A stretch of DNA of 64,000 nucleotides, taken from NCBI RefSeq assembly GCF_043290135.1, contig NC_134701.1, positions 101,654,702 to 101,718,701 of the forward strand. Reading direction: 5' to 3'. The notes below the pieces were generated by a model that saw nothing but the letters and a program-made list of their open reading frames with translations, ran no database searches and was not told the origin of the DNA. Shown here piece by piece: positions 42,401-55,800 of the stretch; the stretch's first letter is position 1; every line of letters starts with the position of its first letter. This stretch comes from Rhipicephalus microplus. Its lineage: Eukaryota > Arthropoda > Arachnida > Ixodida > Ixodidae. A program made the position numbers and the translations under genes.

Positions 42401-45400
42401 GACACTGTGCCACGGTACATTTTGATTTTGAGGGTGTGATACCCTCTCCAGCGGGAAGCTTTTTGGTGGCAGCTACCACATACTTTGGAGTTTGAGAGTT
42501 CCATACCCTTGCAATCTTGCAAGATTTGGGGTAGGAGTTGGCGTAAACACTTGACGTCAAGGGGTAAGTACCATACATTCTCAGAAAGATGAAGTTTCAG
42601 GCCCAGACACATGTCATTTCAGTGAAGTCAATGATTAGGTATATATGCTGCTATAGTGATTTCTTATGCTGTTGAAATTACTAGTATTTAGTAAGAGACA
42701 TGCGTTTGTGTAGTGCCTTCTCAGTTTGCAATCAAACCAGTGGAACTTTGGTCGGTTCAGTGCATGCTAAGATACAATGAGAGTTCAATATGCTGAGTTG
42801 CTTGGTTATCAGTTTTCATGCATGAAATCACGTAGCCTACGCACAAATAAAGATCAATATAAAACCATTCCCCTACATTTATCCATTTCATTGGTCTATG
42901 TAAGTAATTATTGGATTTTAAAACTACAAAGTGTCTAAAGTTAGACAAAAAGAAATAGAAAAAGATCATGGAAAACCACGAGTATAAGCAAGACCCCCAA
43001 ACAGCTTTCTCTTTCTATAGGAAGATTAATTTGCCGGAAAAAGGGTAAGAAAAGAAAGAATGAGATATTGAGTTATGTACATGTGCATGTAGCAGAGTTC
43101 ATCGCTCTACTGTCACACACTAGACAATTTATGCTGCAACACATGCAGTCAGCCGCTTTCATATACAATGCAGTAGGAGGATCTCTCAATATATATACGA
43201 ATTCGTCATCTTGCACTTAAGACAATCATTTAGGTAGTGTAAGTTTTTTCTAGCGCCAAATTTTACGCATAAATTATCTTCTTTCATCTGGGCATCATTT
43301 GCGTTACTTAGTAAAACAAAATATAGCAAATGGCACATCCCTGCCACACCTGTTATCAAGTATCATATTACCTTATCAACCTATTAAAATTTCTTGCAAT
43401 AAATCATGGTGATGGAGATACATTATGAATGTGCAGATAATCTAAATACAGCGACTTTTTGAATAATTTGTGTTGTCTATTTTCAGTCCCTGGACGTGCC
43501 CTTCATTTTTCAGCTAGTTTTCCCACTTGTAGCTGTCCTTTTTCTGAAATATGTTCAACTAAATTGTAGTGAAAAATAAATGCTTTCTAACAAACGGCAT
43601 TGTACCATAATGATTTCTAGTTGGTATACATTTGTACTTTTTTAGTGCGTGGGCAATACATTGCCCGGATGCAGCGGTGTTTCCGAATATATTTTTCAAT
43701 ACGACGAAAGAAATGAATAAAGCAACTTCATTGCGAGATCCGGCTAGTGCTGGTCCGGGGGCCTGACCACCCTGATGGAGAATGGAAGTTCCTGTCGACC
43801 AAAAGCCTCCCTGGCCTGCTAGATAGCGCAGCTTTCGTCTTCTATATTGAAGCATAGCAGTGTTTTACGCCATCGTTCCGGGAGAGGTTCTGGGGAGTCT
43901 TTTTGCTTCTAGGTCACCATCATAGCGCGTGGCTTAGAGCGGCGACTTCTATTTTATTGGCTCTACATATCAAGTCTGGGTAAATTTGGAAACATTCTTT
44001 GTAGCAGAGCAAGCTGGGAGAAGAATTGGCTTGTAATTTGCGCCAATCTCTTGCCTGTTTTCAATTTAATTTTGGGTGAGATGAGGGGGGGGGTGAAACA
44101 CGCCTCAAGTCCTAATATTACACTTCGAGTGTTCTGCATAGGTGGCGATTCTGTCTTTTATAAAAAGTCTGCTTTCGGCAGCAAGCACACCTACCGATGA
44201 AGGTATGCCTTGGGCTGCGCGGCAGGTTAAATCTCGCGACAGCGCATATAGATCGTCTCATTCGGGTTGTAGGTGGCGGTGTTAGTGTGGGCCGGGAACA
44301 AGTTTAAATATGTACGTTTCTTCGAGCCCATCAGTCCCTCGTTATTGTTTTAGGGCACTTTGCGAAATGCGTCCTCACGGAGAATTTTATATTTGTGACC
44401 GGCGAGTTGCTCAGGAAGAATAGATTTCTATCCAAGAGTATAACCCCCACACGACAGCCGTCCGCTTTGCGCAGCCGACTACGCCATCCGTGCTTGTCTT
44501 TTTTCCTAATTGTAAACACCTGCCCTTGCGCTTGGCTGCGTGATGGCTACATATTTGTTCGTTCTTTTTTTTCAAATAAAACTGCAGTGTTTAATTCAGG
44601 TACGACATACGATCACACCTGGTAATTTGATCATTTATTTGTGTTCGTATCTCGTCTACCATTGCCCTGTTGTCTCGAGTTTCGCTGTCGCTAGTACTTC
44701 GAGGAAACCTTGAGTTTTTTGGTGTCATCACAAACAGCGCGCCCAGATGCTTGTTTTTTGCAAAGCTACAAGACCTTCTTGCAAAGATTTATAACAGGAC
44801 AGCCTAGAGACAAGCTTAGCAATTGCAGCTTTTTACTCAATGCTCTATTGTGATATCGTCTACCTTCGTGCACAATCAGGGCTGTGCCGTCAACAACTGG
44901 TCTGATCTAGCCATAAATGCGTGCTGACCCGAGACGCTTTAGCTGCGATTTAGCTCGATCACTAATTCCGCATTGAACATAGATTAATTATGTTACAAAG
45001 ATTTCCATAATACAGGTGGTTTAAACAGTGCCACATTAATCTACAGGCTTACGTCGTACGTAGCGGTGATACCACATCTGATTACAATGGCTTGAAAACT
45101 GCTGTTTCATGGAAACGTTCTACAAGTTTAATAGACCTGTAAGTATTTAACAATGCACTGTACGTTCAACTATTGTAGAACATTGTTATGGTGGATGGAA
45201 AAGTATAAGGCTATCGGCCGCAGTCTCAGCCTGTCTTCTGCTAGAAAATACCAAAAAATAATTGAGGCTTTATTTTGTTTACATGTTAAAATTGCTCTTC
45301 ATGATAAGCTGCGATTGCTATTTTAAGCTACTTTTTTAAAGAAGCAGCGTGCACTGAAATTAGTGGCTGCGTGTCTTTTTTTTTCAAATTGAGTCTACGA

Positions 45401-46206
45401 TGCAAAGCCATCCACAGCCAAGGTCGAATTGTATTTTTTTTGTTCTTTGTCAACATCTTGTGTGTGCTAGTTCCGTTTCAAAAAACATTCATGGCGAGAA
45501 CAATAATTTTGCATGAGGAAACATCATGCCTTGACTATGCGATGTGGAAAGATCGCGCACAAGCCATGCGCTTGTTGGAGCGCCGATCATGAACGAGACG
45601 TTCAAGGAATCAATGGAATGTACTGCACTACGGGCACTGGAAGAATTCCACAGTGGGTGGCTGTTGCCCATGGCTACCTTCTGCATAGCAACATGAAAGG
45701 TAAGTGGAACTAATTATTATTTGAAGTGTGCAACTCAGCAGAAGGCTGTGTTATCGCAAGCGAACGAGAATTTGTAGAGATGCAGCCTTATGCCTCTTTG
45801 CAACGGACAGACATTGTTATTGTCCACGCTATCGATTCGCTGCGACAACGTTTATGCAGGCAGAGAGCCACGACGCACGACACGTCGTTGTGGAAAGAAA
45901 TTAGTCACAACTGAGATAACATACACGTATATTATTCTGAATATCTCCATGTGCGTCGTACGGCGCAGGACGCAGACAGCACTCGCATTGCATTATAAAG
46001 AAAGCAAAGCCGTACCGCCATTTAGTGTGTGGCCTTGCGTTCGCGTTTGTGTGTGATTTGATGCGTAACTTGGCTCAGTAAAGCTTGCCTACCATAGAAA
46101 CAGTATCATAAACTGAAAATAGTGGTGCAGTGTAGACTAGACAATCTGACACTGACTTGAGATAAGTAAACGTATTAGTGCGAATAGTAAGCCCGTCTTT
46201 TCTGTC
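39461..46206. other. Long gene-poor A+T-rich region
   Basis: I could not support any gene. Frames at 42364-42612 (minus), 43559-43855 (minus) and 45790-46056 lack motifs. The segment at 45.6-45.7 kb ends in a strong donor-like AAAG|GTAAGTGG, but no frame reads through it convincingly. Confidence 0.35.
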
Positions 46207-46227
46207 TTTTAGGGGCGAAGCTCCTTA
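46207..46227 (+). repeat. Left terminal inverted repeat
   Basis: 21 bp, exact reverse complement of 52835-52855. Confidence 0.85.
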
Positions 46228-46260
46228 GGGCGTGGGCGGTACGTCCCCTGTAGCCTGTAT

Positions 46261-46440
46261 GTAGCCACCTCTAGTTTAGTTCTTGCAGTGTTCACTAGAT
46301 GGCGGTACCGTCTCCTGTATGTAGCCACCTCTAGTTTAGTTCTTGCAGTGTTCACTAGATGGCGGTACCGTCTCCTGTATGTAGCCACCTCTCGTTTTGT
46401 TCTTGTAGTGTTTACTAGATGGTGGTACTTGTAGCTGATG
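46261..46440. repeat. 60-bp tandem repeat, three units
   Basis: Units 46261-46320 and 46321-46380 are identical (GTAGCCACCTCTAGTTTAG ... CTAGATGGCGGTACC). The third, 46381-46440, is diverged at about ten positions. Partial homology starts a few bases earlier. Confidence 0.95.
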
Positions 46441-46599
46441 ATGAAAAGATGCGAGATGTTATAAACTAGAAAGCGGTACTTGTAGTTGATGAAAGACGCG
46501 AGATCTTATAAAATAGGAATGATGTCACATATGGCGCGTGTCATTGGTTGAAGGCAATCGTTCGATTTAGTGCGGCGACGTACGCTAGGGGGAACGATG

Positions 46600-49450
46600 T
46601 AATAATATCGAGTGAGGATAGACGAGAGAGAAATGAGGATAGACGAGGAAGGCATTAACAGCTTGGGTAGTGATCATAAACGAATAACATTACAAATGGG
46701 ATACGAAACTGAAAATATGAGCATGGAATCAAAGTCTGGCAGCTCGTATTTAAATGACAAACAAATAATAAATATAGCCGCAAGAGTCGAGGAAGAAGTA
46801 GGCGAAATACCAGGCAAGGACTGGGAGTATAGTGAGCTGTTACATCTAATGACGAAGGAGATAGAGAAAGAGAAGAAAACTGTTTGCTGGAAGGGAAAAA
46901 GGAAGCCAAAAAGTTGGTGGAACAAGGAAATCCGGGAGGCGATCGAGAAGCGACGCGAAGCATCACGGGAGCATAGAAAGGCAAAAAAGGAGAAGCGGCC
47001 GCAGGACGAAGTAAAAAAAATATGGGAAATATATTTAGAGAAAAAATCCCTTGTACAGAAATTGGTAGAGGCAAAAATTAAAGGTGAAAGTGAACGCTGG
47101 ATGACAGAGATACACGAAAAAAAGGAGGCCGCGCCTAGGATTTTTTGGAGCCACATAAAGGCGCTAAGTAGGAAGTCTGTCACAACGCAACAACATATTC
47201 TAGATGAAGGAGGAAATCAATTGGAAGGGTACGAAGCGCTAGGTTACATCCAAAAGGTAACAGCCGATTCGTTTCAAAAGAGCGTCCAGGGGATCTCCCC
47301 GGTGAGTAAAAGTGTGGCAGAGAAAGCAACAGAGGAAGAGCTAGTACTTGATAATTTCAACTGGAAAAAGGCCGAAGGAAAAATTCCAAAGCGCACTGCC
47401 GCGGGTTTAGATGGGATTCCCGTTAGCCTCATTAACGAACTAGGACATAACACTAAAGAAGCATTGTTAAAAGCAGTAGAAAAAAAGCTTAAAGGACGGA
47501 CAAATACCGGACAGTTGGCGACAAAGTAGAATGAACTTAATCTATAAAGGCAAGGGAGAAAAGGACAAGATTCGCTCGTATAGACCACTAATCATTACAT
47601 CGGTACTATACAGGTTGGCGATGCAAGCAGTAAAAATGAAAATAGAAACATGGGCCGAACATAACGATATTTTGGGAGAACTTCAGAACGGATTTCGAGT
47701 CGACAGGCGGTTAGACGATAACCTGTTTGTTCTCACTCAGTGTATAGAAATATCTAAAATAGAGAATAGGCCCTTGTACGTGGCTTTTCTAGACATCACT
47801 GGGGCATACGACAACGTTAATCAGGAAATTTTGTGGGATATATTGAAAGGAATGGGCATGGGCGACGACTGTATACAGCTTTTGAGGGAGATATACCGAG
47901 AAAATACAGTTTGCATAGAGTGGGAAGGAATGCGTAGCAAAGAGAACGTTGAGGTTAGCAGGGGTCTGAGACAGGGATGTCCTTTGTCCCCGCTGCTATT
48001 CATGCTGTACATGGTGAGTATGGAAAAAGCGCTCGAAGGTAGCAACATTGGTTTTAATCTGTCACACAAACAGGGCGGCATGATGATTGAGCAGAAGCTG
48101 CCAGGTTTATTTTATGCGGACGATATAGTCTTATTTGCGGACAGTCGAGATGATATACAGCAGCTGGCGAATATATGCGGAAGGGAAGGTGAAGCTCTTG
48201 GACTAGGATTCAGTGTAACAAAGTGTGGATTGATGGTATTCAATGATCCCTGTGATCAGACGGTGTCCATACAAGGCCAAGAAATACCGAGGGTAAGTGA
48301 ATACAAGTACCTTGGAGTATGGGTAAATGAGAGTGATAGATACATGGAGGTACAGGAAAAAGCCTCGGCAGCAAAAGGAAAGAGGAATGCGGCAATAATG
48401 AAGCACAGAGCGTTGTGGGGATACAATAGGTATGAGGTGCTTCGAGGTCTGTGGAAGGGTGTAATGGTTCCAGGGCTTACTTTTGGGAACTCAGTGGTGT
48501 GCATGAGGGCAGAGGTGCAATCGGGAATGGATGTAAATCAAAGGACTGTGGGACGCCTCGCGTTGGGTGCTCACGGGAAGACGACAAACGAGGCTGTAAA
48601 GGGCGATATGGGGTGGGCAGGTTTTGAGGCGAGGGAAGCGCAGAGCAAAATAAGGTTCGAAGAAAGGCTAAGAAATATGAAGGAGAGTAGATGGGCAGAG
48701 AAGGTGTTCCGTTATTTGTATAGGAAGAGCGTGGACACACAGTGGAGAAAAAGAACTAGAAGACTCACTAGTAAATATACGGCTGGTATTGTGAGCCATA
48801 TGTCAACAAAGAGCGTTAAGGGAAAAGTCAGGGAGACGGAGAGGATTTACTGGATGGCAGCTATGGAGAAAAAACCGGCTTTGAGTAACTACCGCAAGGG
48901 CAAAAATGAAATAAGGAGGGAGGCATTTTACGATAATTCAAGGGGAAGCGCTTTACTGTTTGAAGCGAGATCGGGTTGCCTTAGAACGCGTAGTTATAAA
49001 GCAAGATTCAGTAAAGAAGAAGAACAATGCACATGCTGCGGGAAAGATAAGGAAACGGCGGAGCATGTTCTGATTGAATAGGGAGATATCCACCCAGGTG
49101 TACGTTTGGGCACGAGCCTACAGGAAGCCTTGGGGTTTAGGGACAACAATGGAAAGCTGAACACACCCGCGATTGAAATAAGTAAGAGACGGTTAGAGTA
49201 TTGGTGGCAGAAAATTAGAGAGAAAGGACAAAAATAAATATTGGAAAAATAAAATATGGACAGTGTGCCGTAAATGGCAGAGAACTTAAGCTGAAAATTT
49301 ACCTTTTTTTCCATTAAGATAGAATTTATCGAAGTAGAGGCATTAGGCCAACATAAAAAAAGAAAAAAGGTTTTTTTTTGTCGAGCCTGGTGGCATACTG
49401 GTCACCACCCCGTTATAAAGGGGACGCTCATAGCATCCATCCAGCATCAG
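46600..49450 (+). pseudogene. 5'-truncated APE-type LINE with frameshift and premature stop
   Basis: Frame 46612-47529 begins at the end of the endonuclease (INSLGSDHKRITL, SDH motif), then a basic helical linker. Near 47500 it shifts to a second frame, where ...SRMNLIYKGKGEKDKI continues. Frame to 49081: FLDITGAYDNVNQEI (motif A), RGLRQGCPLSPLLFMLYM, LFYADDIVLFAD (catalytic YADD), YKYLGVWVNESD, and a terminal CTCCGKDKETAEH zinc-finger-like motif. TAG (49079-49081) falls where the last Cys is expected, and in-frame coding continues GDIHPGVRLGTSLQEALGF to about 49236. The 3' UTR ends near TCATAGCATCCATCC. The catalytic endonuclease part is missing. Confidence 0.8.
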
Positions 49451-51864
49451 AGTGGGCAAAATGTACAGAGGATTCATGGTTTACCAGCTTTACCTCCGGA
49501 GCTTCACCCACTCATAATCATTCACTTCGTGGATATGGCGGAATTTTTTTGCTCCTTCCCTGTCCTCTGTTTTTACTGGTGTTGCACTGTAAATAAGTTC
49601 ACGATGGATGCTAACCAACTGGTCCAACATACTGTCTTACTATGGTAAGCCGTAGCCATGTTTTCTGCGTAGCGTAAAGATGTCCCTGCAATCTATGCGT
49701 GTGTATTACCTTCGTTTGTCAGTAATATTGTGCAAACGAGCATCCACGATAATAAAAACTGACATGTATAGTGTGAGACTTAATATTCTGCCACAGTGTT
49801 GATTTTTATACATGAATGTACTTCCTTCATATAGTTTTATATATTACAGTGCTGTGTGGCTGTGGTGTAATTAGCATTGTACAGTGTGGTTGTTTATGCA
49901 AAGATTTCAAGAGGCAGAACAGTCTCACCAGGCTGATTGGCTCATGAGGAATATAAGTGTTCAAGCACCAACAACATTAGGACAGAAGGCAGAGATGCAC
50001 TGACAGGACCAGCACTCTTACACGTGTAACCTTCGGACCTGAACTTAATTGTGTTAAATTTATTATGTGTGCATAATTTAGCAATATGCTTTTTTGTACA
50101 GGTTTTGCTACCCCTTTATTGGTACAATAAAAGTAAAATAGATTTTGCATATATAATCACGACTTGACAAATAAAATATTGTGCAGCTAAATCGAAAACC
50201 TGATGAAGGCTTTCCACATAATCACTTGCTTTTGCTTCAGCTTTCTGAATACTGTTTACGTTTGTTTAGGTTATATTGTTTATGTTTATTACTCTTTTTT
50301 ATAAAGAAATTGCGCGTCAATTGAGTGATTCTTGCCCTCGTAAGTGCTTAAAAAATTATGCACTCTATTACAAAATTTTACCTAACATATATTCAGTGCT
50401 GCTGTCTGCACAGCACTGGCAGACAGTGTCTTATTTCTCCCTGACTTGTTGCTTATTTGTTTCACACTATCTACTTTGCAAACACGTGTAAAGAGATCAG
50501 GAAAACTGAAGCCATTTTTGATTTGCTAGAGGTAAAATTGGTTCAGTTGCATAATAAATAAACTTTCCACCTCTCAGAAGGATTGTACACCTTACACAGC
50601 ATGTTTAATATGCACTGTATATGCTGTCTCAATTAGCTGTCTTAAACTAGTTTTTTAGTTATGTGATGTTTAAATGTGGAAGTTAAGGAACGATGTCGGC
50701 ATTTGTCAGCTTGTTACAATATTTGCCTATCCCTTCATTTTTTGTTTTTAATGTAGAGGATTCCTGACACCGAAATTGGAAACTCAAGTTGTTTGCATTG
50801 TTTGAGAGTCCTGCATGCGGGGCCATTCTGATTGAATATAACTGATGAAGGTTGCGTATAAGATATACAAATTTCATTTTAAGTAAAGGAGAGTACTCAT
50901 CTGGGTTGTAAGCACCTGTTGACATCTTTTCTGGTTTGACGTAGACAGAGGCCCCACATCATTTTCCAGGAGTAAGGTGACTATTGTTTGGCGGCTTACG
51001 CCAGGACTGCTTTTTTAGGGGGGGGGGAGACATGGTCGAAGCCCGTATATGGTTTCATTCTTCATCACCCTCGGGTCCTCCGTTTGAAAAGAGGAGATTT
51101 AGCGCCACCCACTGAAGCTTGAGCGCTTGTAGTTTCACCTACATATTCAAAAACCAACCTAAACATATTCTTAAGATTTAGGTCAGCATCAGCCTTAAGT
51201 TCGCCCTTAACGTGTTCAAGAACCTACCTTGTGCTTATCGCAGAACTTTCATCGTACTTAAGTAAGGCTCGGTTGAGAAACCGTATGACTTACCTTAAGG
51301 CTTCCTTAAACAGCATGGAGGGGGAGGACAACTTGGCGTATTATGTTGATTATGTAGAGCGCAAAAAAGAAATATTGAGTGGCACAGCGTAGGCCTTGCT
51401 TTTGTTATGAATAAGTCCATGCAAAGTAAAGTGTAGATGACCTTTCATACGAATAAATGAAAGCCTGATTGATTGCTATGCTAAACGTAATCATCATTAA
51501 AATTCAGGCCTCTACCTCGATTCTTCGCCCAAAATTTTTATGTTGCATAATGATGGAACTGTTGAGATCGAGACTGGGTCAGTTCTTTCACAAAAATTCA
51601 ATCATTTAGTCAGTAATATGATTGAGGTAAAACATGACTTAATGAAGCTTGGTATTATGCAGTTCTTGATTTAACGAAAAAAAATTTGATTCCCCAGGAA
51701 GCACTCTTGTGTTATCTTCAATGTGTCATCAAACAATATAATCACCTTGAATTAACAAACTAGCTTGGCTATCAAACCTCATTTCATGAAATTAAAAAAA
51801 TTTAGTAAAGGAGTGGTGGCTTCTTTCCGATTTTGCAGACAAACTTTTGGGCGAGCATGTGCTC
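49451..51864. other. Interior of the TIR composite, no gene
   Basis: Apart from the family segment at 49489-49560, no coding or RNA feature is seen. A G-run at 51018-51027 and A+T-rich text fill the rest. It may include ordinary genomic DNA if the two TIRs belong to different copies. Confidence 0.4.
49489..49560 (+). repeat. Inner inverted-repeat family segment
   Basis: GGAGCTTCACCCACTCATAA, then TTCACTTCGTGGATATGGCGG and TTTTTTTGCTCC, matches the reverse complement of about 51900-51975 and its duplicate at 52092-52167. It also matches 26205-26275. Confidence 0.7.
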
Positions 51865-52250
51865 TCCATTTTGTTGAAACGTCTCGGCGCCCTACTCACA
51901 CCCATGGAGCAAGAAAAAATCGCAGCATATTCACGGAGTGAATGATGGAAAGTGGGGCGGAGCATTTGTCCGTCCATTCGTTCTTGCTTCTGTTCGTTCA
52001 TGCGTGCGTCTGTTCGTGCATCAGCTCGTCCATCTGTGCGTACGTCCCTGCGTTCGTCCATTTTGTTGAAACGTCTCGGCGCCCTACTCACACCCATGGA
52101 GCAAGAAAAAATCGCAGCATATTCACGGAGTGAATGATGGAGAGTGGGGCGGAGCATTTGTCCGTCCATTTGTTCTTGCTTCTGTTCGTTCATGCGTGCG
52201 TCTGTTCGTGCATCAGCTCGTCCATCTTTGCGTACGTCTCTGCGTTCGTC
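51865..52250. repeat. 192-bp tandem duplication
   Basis: CCATTTTGTTGAAACGTCTC starts at 51866 and again at 52058. The copies continue through ATTCACGGAGTGAATGATGG and GTGCGTCTGTTCGTGCATC with only a handful of substitutions. CGTCCATGCATCC-type short repeats follow to about 52330. Frames on both strands here arise from the repeat. Confidence 0.92.
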
Positions 52251-52834
52251 CATGCATCCGCTCCTGCATCCGTCCATGCATCCATACGTCTGAGCATCCA
52301 TCCGTGCGTCCTTCCATGCATATTTCTGTGTGTCCGTTCATCCACCTATTCAACACCCCAAGTACCACAATCTCGTATCTTTTCATCATACATTTCTCAT
52401 ATAGAAGCACCGCCATCCAGCGTACAGTCCAAGGACTGAACGAGAGGACGCACACGCACACTTTCTTACGGCTTGCGCTTCGTGTCTACTTCCCACCTTT
52501 AACCACCTCGAGTTCATGGTATATACAAGTTCACAGTATTCATGGCACTGCAGCCCAATGCTTGCTAAATCTTTTTAAAACCAAGGAGGGTACGTCCAGA
52601 GAGTATAACGTAGCAACCCTTTCTTGTCAGATAGTGATCAATGTACAAGCCAATGGCTGCTAAGGGGGAATGAGAGACAGGAGAATTCAGCTTTTAGTTA
52701 ACGCGCACGCTGTGAATTTTTTACTGTTCAACAACGCACAGAAGAAATCTCCCACCGGCACCACGTTGGATGACAAAATGTAAGACTGGTTACACACTGC
52801 TACTACGATTACGAGGGACGAACGGGTGCCGCTA

Positions 52835-52855
52835 TAAGGAGCTTCGCCCCTAAAA
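52835..52855 (-). repeat. Right terminal inverted repeat
   Basis: 21 bp, exact reverse complement of 46207-46227. Confidence 0.85.
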
Positions 52856-55800
52856 AGAAAGGAACATGCGTCACACTGCCAGCCTTTGCGAGCCAAGCCG
52901 TTTTTCAGTGGCAGTGTCTGCCCAACACGTGAACTTGTGCGTCCATATTGATGCAAGCAATGAGATTTGCCGAGACTTCAGATTGTGGCACCCGGTAGTT
53001 TTCATTAGAGAAACGCTTGGTCGTTGCAGACGGCCTGCTTACACGGAGGGTTCAAACACGGAACGTTGTCGAGAGTACTAAAGCCTAACGCATGCTCTGA
53101 TATTTTGTTCACGTGTTGGGCCGTAATTAGGGATTCACTCGTGTGAAATAATGCTCCCTCTTTTCAACTTCTTTCTCCATTATCACAGCCCTCTTGTTTA
53201 GTGTGATAAAGCTGCATGCTGCGCCCATGCATAAAGTACTGGACTCTGCTGTCTGCAGATATCTTACGTAGCAAATGATGCTCGGTTTGTAGCGATTGAT
53301 TCTATATTTCCATGGCACTAATTCCCTTTGCAAGTTTTGATGGACGTTCCACACACTTTTCACTCGCAGAAATATGTTGATTGTGGTGGTGGGGAGAACA
53401 ATATTATGGCAGGTTTTTGTTCTCGCTACAATACAGGTTTACATTTCAAAGCGCATAAAAATTGCTTCTCTTTTTTACGAACTACTCATTTTAAATGTGT
53501 CGCCGAAAGAAAACGATTTTGCAAGCTGCAAGTTTCATAGCTTCAGTAAAGCTTATACGTGTCAATTCAAAAATATAATAATGATGCCCACTTCAAATAG
53601 CAGTTTTATTGGGCTCGTAAAAACCATGCTGCACTATAGACCACCGTAGGCACTTAGGTGTGATTTTAGTGTGAGTTCACGCTAAAGGAAGCTTTAGGCA
53701 CAGCGTTAGCCTTGTTTTGATTTAAAATAATAGATTTGCAGAAACCTAGGAAAGAGAAAAAGTTCAGCGCATCAGTTTTTGCGCACCAAGTTTTATACTG
53801 TGCATATTCAACTTGTGGGGTAAGGACGTTGTGCACAAAAAGGCATACACTCAAATTTCTGGAGTGCTATCGTTTGTTCTATATGTTAATCAGTTATCGT
53901 GTGGGAAAAATTGTATCAGACAAACCAGTAGGTGTGTGAATGAGTAACTGAGAGAGCACAGTTACAAATATGGAATAAAGTGCCACTGGAAGGTTTTCTC
54001 GCTCTTCAGATTCGTGCATGCGGTTGCCAGTTTTTGTTCGAGAATACAATAATTGTCGGTCAACATAAAGATGAGAAGACTCGTTTGATTATAGAAGCCA
54101 AACTTACTGATGCTCTTGGCAATGTTTGCATCTCTAAGCCTCCTATTACGTTGTCACCCAGGAAGCTGGGGTTCCTTCGTACATGCTAATACATAGTTTG
54201 TTCTGTGATGATAGCTTTCTTTTTCGCTTATGTAGATGACAGTGTCGCGCAGTCATCTGAGTGAATCCACGTGCCTATCTGGCTGCCTGAAGATTATGGC
54301 CCAAAAGCAGCTTGATGTTCGAAAAAAAACTTGTTATTGCTAGTATCGCTGTGTTCGATCACTGTATTCTTTCCTTGTGGCAGTATTTCACCTCGTGCTA
54401 TAAAATACCCTTTCGTATGCATTACCGACAAGCCCACATTTCAACTCTGTATATTACAGCGTATTTCGGGTGGCTTATTACTGTATGGATGTGTCATCAT
54501 ACAGCGCCGCAAACTAATGAAAGCATAAAGAATGTTTGTGGCTTCTTTATGGTGTTGCAGTCAAAGTGATATGATGCTGCGAACCTAGGTCACCTTTAGC
54601 TCAATAAACTTTGCTTCACTGCCATGTTTTCTTGATGACAGAGACTTAATGGCCAACTTAATTTGACATCAGCCTGTAAAGTTGAGGGCAACTTAAGCTG
54701 AGAAAGTGATATTGTGCTTTAATAGCTAACGAATGAACCTGGACGATGAAATGAGTCGAGGTATGGTATATTAAATAGATGGCCAGAATTCTGAATACAC
54801 ATGCAGTTAAAAATTCCTGAAAAGCATTTCATGACCCCTTTAAAAAATTTCTGGCATCCAAAACACTTCACTAGGCCGATTTTCAATAGTAATCACTACA
54901 TTTTTACGTACCTGTTACATTGAATATGTGAAATTTAGCAAAAGATATTTTTCCTAAAATATTCTTCGTCGTTCTTTTTTCAATTGGACAAATTTATTTA
55001 CCACTGTAGGGAGCAGAGTAAAGTACAAGCACATCACGTGGGCTAAGCAGGCAGGTAAATGACTGTTCAGCCTAGCATAGAAGAACAACTAATTTATTCC
55101 GTTGACGGGTTTAGCGTCACGCAGGACTTCAACCAAATGGAGAAGAAAAGCAAGATGACGGCTCCACAAAACATGACAGTATTCTTTCTTTTTTGGAGAA
55201 AATAATGAAAATAAAAAAGAAGAATGTATGTCTGCCATTGAGACCTAAAGACATAACGTTACTATTTTCTCAAACAGATAGTCCAGCACCTACTTTTTTT
55301 AATGCTCTCTGATGTTAATCCGATTTTAAGGTGGTAATAAATGATGCGTATGCCTACTAATTTTAAATATATAAGATTGCAGAATTTGCATTCACATTTT
55401 TGATGTCCCTTAGCACGTTGTACTCATTTTTCCAGCCTTACGTGAACACCATATATTTAAATAAGTCTGCAGCAATATTAAACAGAATGTTGCACAATCA
55501 TGAAAATTAATCAATTCGTCGTTTTATTGATAGAACATTCAGAGTACGAGTCACACATGTCATGATCTCTAGTGGCAAACTTTATATTTGAAGATTTTTT
55601 AAATGAGCTTTCCCAATAAAACACCTCATTACTGTCGCCACTCTTTACATATTTCACGGAAACTGTTCAGTGGCCACTTTGGTGATTGCTTTACTGCTGT
55701 TGTGAGTGCTGCAAACACAGTTTTGATTTAACATTGCATTGTAATGTACGCAAAGTTTTATACCTGGCTATAGCTGCGTAATAATGCTACTGATATCATA

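Larger units (their letters stand above)
46207..52855. mobile_element. Composite bounded by perfect 21-bp terminal inverted repeats
   Basis: Left end 46207-46227 contains AGGGGCGAAGCTCCTTA. Right end 52835-52855 contains TAAGGAGCTTCGCCCCT, the exact reverse complement, over 21 bp. Similarity continues inward less perfectly (TTAGGGCGTGGGCGGTACGTCC against TTATAGCGGCACCCGTTCGTCC). Inside: a 60-bp tandem repeat, a LINE, inner inverted family segments and a 192-bp duplication. No transposase is seen. It may be one non-autonomous element swollen by insertions, or two separate copies facing each other. Confidence 0.6.

Noticed and set aside
45490..45706. Possible exon ending in AAAG|GTAAGTGG
   Set aside because: The longest frame (from ATG at 45589) hits a stop before the donor, and no homologous motif is visible.
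46655..47183. Minus-strand frames of 139 and 169 codons
   Set aside because: Shadows of the purine-rich LINE coding strand.
51792..52663. Frames of 169 and 177 codons
   Set aside because: Produced by the 192-bp duplication and short CGTCCATGCATCC-like repeats. The repeated protein text only mirrors the DNA repeats.
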